From Betaproteobacteria bacterium (lineage in GTDB: Bacteria > Pseudomonadota > Gammaproteobacteria > Burkholderiales > SG8-41), in assembly GCA_016192825.1 (NCBI GenBank), contig JACPTK010000006.1:1-64000 (forward strand): 64,000 nucleotides of DNA. The letters are read 5' to 3'. Both the position numbers and the translations under genes were made by a program. The notes below the pieces were generated by a model. The model searched no databases and was not told the DNA's origin. It saw only the letters and a program-made list of their open reading frames with translations. The first letter of the stretch is position 1; every line of letters begins with the position of its first letter. This document shows positions 58,607 through 64,000 of this stretch, in pieces.

Positions 58607-59605
58607 ATGATACGAAGTGCTGCTGGGCTGACGACTGTCGCGTGGTGCGTTACGTTGACCTGCGTTTTGGGGGTTGGCGAAACGGTCGCGGCAAGCACTG
58701 AGCGGGATTACCCGAGTAAACCAATCCGTTTAATCCTGCCCCACGGTGCGGGCTCTAGTGCCGACATCTTTGCGCGACTGATAGGACAAAAGCTCAGCGA
58801 CAACTGGAGCACGCCGGTGGTCGTGGACAATCGGCCAGGCGCCGGCGGCACTCTCGGAATGCAGATTGCTGCGAAGGCAACCCCCGACGGCTACACGCTT
58901 GTGCTGACCCAGGTGGGTTCGCTCGCGATCAATCCCAGCATCTACAAGACTATTGGCTACGACACGGTTAAGGACTTCGCGCCCATTACGCGCCTAGCTG
59001 CTGCCCCTTTCGTGCTGGTCGTCCATCCCGCGGTCCTGGCGAAATCGGTCGCGGAACTCATCCGTATCGCGAAATCCAAACCCGATGAGCTGAACCTCGC
59101 TTCAGGTGGGAGCGGCACCGGTATTCACCTTGCTGGCGAACTGTTCAAAAGCATGGCCGCCATCAACATCGTACATGTGCCGTACAAAGGCGCGCCGCCT
59201 GCGCTCACAGCCCTGCTCGGAGGCGAGGTGCAAATGATGTTCGGCGGTCTCCCTTTGGTGCTGCCTCACGTGAAGAGCGCCAAGCTGAGGGCGCTTGGCG
59301 TCACCACAAGCTACCGCGCCGCGGCCTTGCCTAAGGTACCAACAATTGCGGAGGCGGGGCTTCCGGACTACGTGGTAGAGCCGTGGTGGGGGGTGCTGGC
59401 TCCCGCTGGGATACCCAAATCCATCGTAGCTAAGCTAAACCGTGGAATCGTCGGCATTCTCCAAACGCCGCAGACGAAGGCGGTTTTTGCCCACCACGGT
59501 GCCGAACTCATCGGCGACACGCCGGCCCAATTCGCTGAACGCATTAAAGCCGAAATGGAAATGTGGGCGAAAGTGGTCAAGGAATCGGGTGTGCGAGTTG
59601 AGTGA
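58607..59605 (+). CDS. Bug/TctC-type tripartite tricarboxylate transporter binding protein
   Basis: A 332-residue periplasmic protein. ATG 58607 has GGAGGAG at 58594-58600. The signal peptide runs to about 30 (TTVAWCVTLTCVLGVGETVA). It shows DYPSKPIRLILPHGAGSSAD, VDNRPGAGGTLG, ATPDGYTLVLT, YKGAPPALTALLGGEVQMMF and LPKVPTIAEAGLPDYV. Directly downstream of the dehalogenase, it likely captures that enzyme's substrate. No permease genes adjoin. Confidence 0.93.
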   Translation: MIRSAAGLTTVAWCVTLTCVLGVGETVAASTERDYPSKPIRLILPHGAGSSADIFARLIGQKLSDNWSTPVVVDNRPGAGGTLGMQIAAKATPDGYTLVLTQVGSLAINPSIYKTIGYDTVKDFAPITRLAAAPFVLVVHPAVLAKSVAELIRIAKSKPDELNLASGGSGTGIHLAGELFKSMAAINIVHVPYKGAPPALTALLGGEVQMMFGGLPLVLPHVKSAKLRALGVTTSYRAAALPKVPTIAEAGLPDYVVEPWWGVLAPAGIPKSIVAKLNRGIVGILQTPQTKAVFAHHGAELIGDTPAQFAERIKAEMEMWAKVVKESGVRVE

Positions 59606-59659
59606 CCCAGTCGCGCGAATCAAGGAGATACGTGGCGCTGACGGTAGAGGGACCACGCA

Positions 59660-59821
59660 ATGAAAGTTGATAAAGCGCGTATGCGGGAACACCTCGGGGA
59701 GCTGCTGCGGGCGAGGGTAAAGCAGGCGCTCAATGCAATGCTGAAGGCGGAAGCCGCGCGGGTAAGCCGAAGCCGTCACCACTCGTGCAGGCTGTACATT
59801 CACGCTGGGGAATTATTCTGA
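59660..59821 (+). pseudogene. IS256-family transposase N-terminal remnant
   Basis: The 53-residue frame reads MKVDKARMREHLGELLRARV, then KQALNAMLKAEAARV, like the start of IS256/mutator transposases; it then skips to RLYIHAGELF, which in the family lies further on, and stops. The rest of the element is missing. It sits between the Bug gene and the MmgE/PrpD gene, in a 290-bp gap that holds no other gene. Confidence 0.6.
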
Positions 59822-59895
59822 GGATGCCGAAGCCGCATTCGCCGTAGTTTGAGAGCTCGGACATTGAGCGCTACCAGTTCCGCAAAAAGAATTTG

Positions 59896-61338
59896 ATGGG
59901 AGACACGTCCAAAATGGCTGCAAACCTGACTGGCTTGACTATGCGCTTCGCCCGCTTCGCGGCGGATTTGCGCTACGAGGATCTACCTGTGGAGGTCGTG
60001 GATAAGGCGAAAGTTATCGTCCGTGACTCTCTCGGTATCCAGATCGCTGGCTCGGCCGCAAGCGAGCCATGTCGGAGGATGGTTGAACTCGTCAAGGAAT
60101 GGGGCGGAGCCGGGCAAGCGACGATCGTAGGCCATGGCATCAGGGTGCCCGCGCCGCAGGCGGCGTTGTGCAACGCCATGATGGCCCACAGCCTCCAGCG
60201 TGACGACATCCACGTCGGCGGCATGATCAAGACGGGCGCGGTCGTGGTGCCTACTGCATTCGCCGCTGCGGAACTCTCAGGTGCCGCCGGGAAGGCATTC
60301 CTCGCTGCGCTCGTGGCAGGTTTCGAGATCGCGATTCGGGTCTCGAAGTCCATCAGCCCAGGCGCCCGCCGACGCAGCTTCCATGCCTCTGGCACGGTCG
60401 GCGGGCTAGCTGCGGCGGCCACTTCGGCAAAGCTGCTCGGCTGCGATGCGGAGGCCATTGCTTGGGCCATGTGGCTTGCCGGCTCGCAAACGGCGGGGTT
60501 GGTTGCATTTCTTGACGACTCGTCAATGGTCAAGCCGACGCTCACGGGTAAGGCGGCGTTTAACGGTGTTCAAAGTGGCATCATGGCCAGCCGTGGCTTC
60601 ACCGGGCCCAAGGTGATCCTCGAAGGGAAGGAAGGCTTCTTCAACGCCTTCACCGATGCAGTGCGTGTCGAGGACCTCCTCAACGGCTTTGGCGAGAGAT
60701 TCGTGATCATGGAAGTCGGGCTTAAGCCACACGCCGCATGCCGGCACTCGCACACGGCCATCGACTTGGCGCAACAGCTGTACCATGAGGACAGCGTGCG
60801 TCTTGCGGATGTCGAGGAAGCGACGGTCAGTTTATGTGAGATCTCGGTGCGCCACACCGACATCCCGGAGTGCCCGACATTTGACACCGCAATGGGCAGC
60901 ACAAACTTTGCCGTCGCGCTGGCGCTTGCCAAAGGTGACAACGGACTCGCTACATGCTGGGAGGGCTTCGAGGATGCGGCCATCCGCGCGGCCGCAAAGC
61001 GGGTGCGTTTGTGTGTCGAGTCCGAATTCGGCGCGACTGGCCGTGCAGCGATTATTGAGGTTCGACTCAAGGACGGGCGCAGCATCCGCCGTCGCCAGGA
61101 CCTGCCTAAAGGGGAGCCTTCGGTGCCCCTTACCGAGGAAGAGCTCGCGCGTAAATATTTGCGGCTCGCGGGCCTCGTCATGGAAGAGTCCCAGGCTCGC
61201 AAGATCGAGGCTGTCATCATGGCGATAGAGGATCAGCCCCGCGCGGGAATTGTGCCGGAGCTCACGGCGCCACATGAGAACGTGCCGGCACTGCGTGCTG
61301 CCCGACGTGAACTCGGAGATTTAGCGTTCGCAGTTTGA
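59896..61338 (+). CDS. MmgE/PrpD family protein
   Basis: A 480-residue protein of the 2-methylcitrate dehydratase/cis-aconitate decarboxylase superfamily. It shows LTGLTMRFARFAADLRYEDL, VRDSLGIQIAGS, NAMMAHSLQRDDIHVGG (active-site region), ASGTVGGLAAAATSAKLLG and LKPHAACRHSHTAIDL (His-rich substrate loop). Starts at 59896 or 59914 (the latter after GGGAG) are both possible. Members often act on branched or unsaturated carboxylates and are frequent beside Bug proteins. The substrate is unknown. A transposase remnant lies just upstream, so it may have its own promoter. Confidence 0.88.
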   Translation: MGDTSKMAANLTGLTMRFARFAADLRYEDLPVEVVDKAKVIVRDSLGIQIAGSAASEPCRRMVELVKEWGGAGQATIVGHGIRVPAPQAALCNAMMAHSLQRDDIHVGGMIKTGAVVVPTAFAAAELSGAAGKAFLAALVAGFEIAIRVSKSISPGARRRSFHASGTVGGLAAAATSAKLLGCDAEAIAWAMWLAGSQTAGLVAFLDDSSMVKPTLTGKAAFNGVQSGIMASRGFTGPKVILEGKEGFFNAFTDAVRVEDLLNGFGERFVIMEVGLKPHAACRHSHTAIDLAQQLYHEDSVRLADVEEATVSLCEISVRHTDIPECPTFDTAMGSTNFAVALALAKGDNGLATCWEGFEDAAIRAAAKRVRLCVESEFGATGRAAIIEVRLKDGRSIRRRQDLPKGEPSVPLTEEELARKYLRLAGLVMEESQARKIEAVIMAIEDQPRAGIVPELTAPHENVPALRAARRELGDLAFAV

Positions 61339-61372
61339 AGTCGAGGGCGTCTCCAAGAAGGAAAGGGAAAAA

Positions 61373-62158
61373 ATGTCCAGAAATTCGGTTAGCGAAAACT
61401 TGGCGTTCGGCTTTATACGTATCGCGTCTACGCCATCTAAACCGCGCGAATACGGACTAACGATCATTGCGGACCGCGGTATAGCGATGGGCCGTGTCTC
61501 CGATTTGATCGAGGCGGCCGGTGCCTACATTGACTACGTGAAGGTAGGGATTGGTGCATACCGACTGCAGAGCGAGGAATTCGTGCGGCGTAAAGTCAAA
61601 GCCTTCCACGATGCAAACATTAAGGTGTTTTTCGCGGGTGATGTTTCAGAGGCAGCTTTCCTGCAAGGGGTGTCGCAGCAGTTCTACAAGACCGCCAAGA
61701 ACTTCGGGGCGGACGCGGTGGAGGTGTCAAGTGCTCAAGTGACGATATCTCTGCGCGACATGTGCGAGCTCATTCGCATGGCTGCCGGTGAAGGCCTGCA
61801 GGTCGTGGCCGAAGTGGGCCAAAAAGGACACGAAGACTGGACGCGCAGCGAGCGCTATGTCTGCACTCAGATCGAGGCGTATCGGAAAGCCGGAGCGTGG
61901 AAGGTGTCGGTGCAAAGTGAGGGAACCTCGGAAGACGTCGAAGCGCTGAAAGAATCGTTGCTCCTCAACTTGGTCGCGCATTTCGACTTGCAGGACTTCA
62001 TTTTCCAAGCAAAAGATGGCAAGAGCCAGTATTGGTATATCAACACCTTCGGCAATCAGGTGAACCTCGACATCTACGATCACCAGATAATCGATACTGA
62101 ACTCATGCGCCGAGGCATACGCAAGCGCGGTGTGTTCGGCCTTGTCGGTAGCTTGTAA
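61373..62158 (+). CDS. ComA-like protein (phosphosulfolactate synthase family)
   Basis: A 261-residue TIM-barrel protein. It matches the ComA family through KPREYGLTIIADRG (23-36), YIDYVKVGIGAYRL (52-65), the FFAGDVSEAA turn where ComA has a GGT-x-FE motif, GADAVEVSSAQVTI, VVAEVGQKG and FGNQVNLDIYD. ComA adds sulfite to phosphoenolpyruvate in coenzyme M and sulfolactate synthesis. The GGT-type turn and the acidic REsG segment are altered here (AGDV; QSEGTS), so a related addition or elimination reaction may be used. AAGGAAAGG precedes the ATG, 34 bp after the MmgE/PrpD gene. Confidence 0.8.
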   Translation: MSRNSVSENLAFGFIRIASTPSKPREYGLTIIADRGIAMGRVSDLIEAAGAYIDYVKVGIGAYRLQSEEFVRRKVKAFHDANIKVFFAGDVSEAAFLQGVSQQFYKTAKNFGADAVEVSSAQVTISLRDMCELIRMAAGEGLQVVAEVGQKGHEDWTRSERYVCTQIEAYRKAGAWKVSVQSEGTSEDVEALKESLLLNLVAHFDLQDFIFQAKDGKSQYWYINTFGNQVNLDIYDHQIIDTELMRRGIRKRGVFGLVGSL

Positions 62159-62230
62159 GGATTACCGCGAGCGTTTGTCTCGGGGTTGGCAAAACAATTC
62201 AGCTCGATAACTGTAAGAGAGGAGAACGCC

Positions 62231-63226
62231 ATGGGTGCAATGCATAATCAGACTATGCTTCGCTTCGTCCTCACCGCAGTCCTATGCGGCGTACTGGCGG
62301 GAGAAGGAGTTGCTGGTTTCGCTGCAAGCTGGCAACCGACAAAGCCCTTGACGCTCGTGGTGCACGCTAGTCCCGGCTCGGGGGCCGATTTGTTCGCGCG
62401 CCTCGTGGCCAAAATTGTGAAGGACGAGAGGCTGCTTCCGGTTGCAGTAGAAGTGCTCAACCGGACCGGAGGTCGTGGCGCCATCGCGATGAACTTCGTT
62501 GCTAACAAACGTGGTGATCCCGGCGTTCTCATGGGCGTGACGACCCCCTTTATTACGGCTCCGCTACAGCAGAAGGGGTTGCCAACCTACCGTGACTTCC
62601 TGCCCGTGGCCCTGATGGCTGAAGACACCAGCGCCGTGCAGGTGCTCGCTACGTCGCGTTACCACACGATCCACGATCTCATCGAAGCGGCGCGACGGCA
62701 GCCGAACACCGTTACTCTCGCTTTTGGCGCGTTCGGCGGAACAGACCACATTAATGGCTTCCAGCTCGGCAAGGCAGTTGGTGCACAGTTCCGCTTCGTT
62801 GCGTTCAAGGGTGGCGGGGAAACGGTCACACAGTTGCTCGGCGGGCATATTGACTTCATTACTAGCAATCCGGCCGAGACTCGCGCCTTGGCGCAAGCAG
62901 GAAAGGTACGGGTTCTTGCGATTATGGGCGAGAAACGCTTAGCGGTTTTCCCGGATGTGCCCACTCTCCGGGAACTTGGAATTAACATGGGTGGCACCTT
63001 CGCGGCATTCCGAGGCTTTGTCGCGCCCGGCGGCGTGCCCGAAGAAGCGATCGAGGCGTATGGATCGCTCATGCGCAAGGTGATGGAAGCGGCCGCATGG
63101 AAGCGCTACGTGAGTGACAACGACCTCGTCGAGGAGTACCTCGGCCCAGCCCAGATGGTTCGATTCCTCGAGGAGCGCGAACGCAGCCTTGCGCGCGCGC
63201 TCGTCGAGATGGGTGCTGTGAAGTGA
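62231..63226 (+). CDS. Bug/TctC-type tripartite tricarboxylate transporter binding protein
   Basis: A 331-residue periplasmic protein. ATG 62231 follows GAGAGGAG; an upstream in-frame ATG at 62186 lacks a site. The signal peptide includes MLRFVLTAVLCGVLAGEGVA. Family features are QPTKPLTLVVHASPGSGADL, VLNRTGGRGAIAMNF, GGTDHINGFQLGKAVG, LLGGHIDFITSNPAE and VFPDVPTLRELG. It is more divergent than the other two copies. It closes the ComA-like/MmgE gene set and probably binds its substrate. Confidence 0.9.
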   Translation: MGAMHNQTMLRFVLTAVLCGVLAGEGVAGFAASWQPTKPLTLVVHASPGSGADLFARLVAKIVKDERLLPVAVEVLNRTGGRGAIAMNFVANKRGDPGVLMGVTTPFITAPLQQKGLPTYRDFLPVALMAEDTSAVQVLATSRYHTIHDLIEAARRQPNTVTLAFGAFGGTDHINGFQLGKAVGAQFRFVAFKGGGETVTQLLGGHIDFITSNPAETRALAQAGKVRVLAIMGEKRLAVFPDVPTLRELGINMGGTFAAFRGFVAPGGVPEEAIEAYGSLMRKVMEAAAWKRYVSDNDLVEEYLGPAQMVRFLEERERSLARALVEMGAVK

Positions 63227-63285
63227 GCCGCGAGGGCGTGCCGGTCGAGCACTTGCGCGCCCTGGGTCTCTCGGGCACCGAGTGA

Positions 63286-63438
63286 GCCGCCGCCCAAGTG
63301 CACACCTTGCGCGCGAAGCTGCTGAAGATCGGCGCGGTCATCATCCGCAACACGCGCCGCATCCGCGTGCTGCTCTCCAGCCACTATCCGTATAAGGACG
63401 CCTTTCGGCGCGTCTATCTCGCGCTCAACTCCAGTTGA
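63286..63438 (+). pseudogene. IS1380-family transposase C-terminal remnant
   Basis: The frame ends LLKIGAVIIRNTRRIRVLLS, then SHYPYKDAFRRVYLALNSS and stop, as in the C-termini of IS1380 transposases. A stop just upstream (63282-63284) cuts it from any larger frame. It closes the accessory cluster on its right side. Confidence 0.65.
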
Positions 63439-63609
63439 AGCCCGATCGAGTGCTGTCCCCGGCACACTGACAAACAACGGGGGTAAGGGGTGGTGTCGCC
63501 CGAAACGAGGCTTTTGCGCAAAAACTACTCAGCCCGCATGTCCCCATCACTATTGGACGTGCGTACCCTCAAAATCCCCCTTGCGCTGGCAACTCGTGCA
63601 ACATGCGAG
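63439..63609. other. Intergenic stretch between transposase remnant and ppsR
   Basis: About 170 bp without a gene. GCCCGAAACGAGGC around 63508 and a short purine-rich tract near 63478 (gggggtaagggg) are the only notable patches. No terminator with a T tract was found after ppsR. Confidence 0.4.
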
Positions 63610-64000
63610 CTAGTAGATGCGCCGCACGAGCTTGGCCTCGTGCAGGATCGTCGTCGCCAGCTCCTCGACCGACTTGCTGGTCGCGTCCAGGAAGGGGATT
63701 CCTTCCTGCCGCATGAGCGCTTCGGCCTCGCGCACCTCGAATTCGCAATTGGCGAGCGTCGCGTACTGGCTCCCGGGTCGACGCTCGTTGCGGATCTGCT
63801 GAAGCCGCTTGGGCCGTATGGACAGGCCGTAGAGCTTGCCGCGCAGCGAGCGCAGCTGCGCGGGCAGTCGCATGGTGCTGAAGTCCTCCGGGATGAGCGG
63901 GTAATTGGCGGCGCGGATGCCGAATTGCATGGCGAGGTAGAGACAGGTCGGCGTCTTGCCGCAGCGCGAGACGCCGATCAGGACGACGTCGGCATCGCTG
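63610..64000 (-). CDS. ppsR: PEP synthase regulatory kinase/pyrophosphorylase (partial, C-terminal part)
   Basis: The gene enters from the right edge. The visible 129 residues include the P-loop-like [20 protein letters not shown], then [16 protein letters not shown], and end [13 protein letters not shown]. This is the DUF299 family that phosphorylates and dephosphorylates a threonine of phosphoenolpyruvate synthase in response to ADP and pyruvate. The N-terminus lies outside the window. It marks the return to core genome after the accessory cluster. Confidence 0.93.
   Translation of the reverse strand, partial: SDADVVLIGVSRCGKTPTCLYLAMQFGIRAANYPLIPEDFSTMRLPAQLRSLRGKLYGLSIRPKRLQQIRNERRPGSQYATLANCEFEVREAEALMRQEGIPFLDATSKSVEELATTILHEAKLVRRIY

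Noticed and set aside
63229-63285. Short frame after the last Bug gene (VSREGVPVEHLRALGLSGTE)
   Set aside because: Too short to assign; it may be a fragment of a lost gene or chance.

Overview
The window looks like a chromosomal segment of a betaproteobacterium (Burkholderiales/Nitrosomonadales type). The evidence is the gene order smc-zipA-ligA, the run map-glnD / rpsB-tsf-pyrH-frr-uppS-cdsA-dxr-rseP-bamA-skp-lpxD-fabZ-lpxA-lpxB-rnhB, and several Bug/TctC-type periplasmic binding proteins, a family expanded in this class. The core is GC-rich with few intergenic bases. The two flanks and a tRNA-linked island are visibly less GC-rich and carry transposon debris.

Layout. (1) 1-8062 is accessory: the tail of a Bug protein, an IS5-family transposase remnant, an SDR oxidoreductase lacking the usual Tyr, an orphan GspE/PilB-type ATPase with an N-terminal GAF domain, an IclR regulator remnant, a CapA-like metallophosphatase, a 208-bp non-autonomous element with hairpin ends, an isocitrate lyase/PEP-mutase family enzyme without the lyase Cys, and another Bug protein. 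(2) About 8270-13538 is a small island inserted at the 3' end of tRNA-Ser(GGA). It carries a P4-type integrase, a HigB-like toxin reduced by an internal in-frame deletion next to an intact HigA-like antitoxin, a PIN-domain toxin-antitoxin pair, a second integrase family, a 500-bp tract of consecutive hairpins, and a nucleoside-deoxyribosyltransferase-like protein. The tRNA's probable original terminator now lies 5.3 kb away. (3) 13772-25260 holds acs, 4.5S RNA, a pagL-like gene, dnaX (with a probable tau/gamma slip site), ybaB, recR, a large-subunit pseudouridine synthase, prmB, pilU, dapD, dapC and queF. (4) 25339-37671 holds smc, zipA, ligA, a purine phosphoribosyltransferase, a methylthioinosine phosphorylase, def, glnD and map. 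(5) 37945-53491 is the conserved translation / isoprenoid / outer-membrane / lipid A block. (6) 53805-63226 is a second accessory catabolic cluster: a GntR regulator, an unusual radical SAM protein, a 7Fe ferredoxin, an aldo/keto reductase, a haloacetate (fluoroacetate) dehalogenase-like hydrolase, two Bug proteins, an MmgE/PrpD protein and a ComA-like (phosphosulfolactate synthase fold) protein. IS256 and IS1380 remnants lie inside and beside it. (7) The window ends inside ppsR.

Two things stand out. The first is the cluster at 53.8-63.2 kb: a radical SAM enzyme with a CX14CX2C cysteine pattern beside its own ferredoxin and a dehalogenase with every catalytic and halide-pocket residue, plausibly an undescribed catabolic route. 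The second is a family of intergenic inverted repeats built in 7-nt steps, present at five sites in the core with a different heptamer at each site. All functional statements are from reading the sequence; no database search was run.
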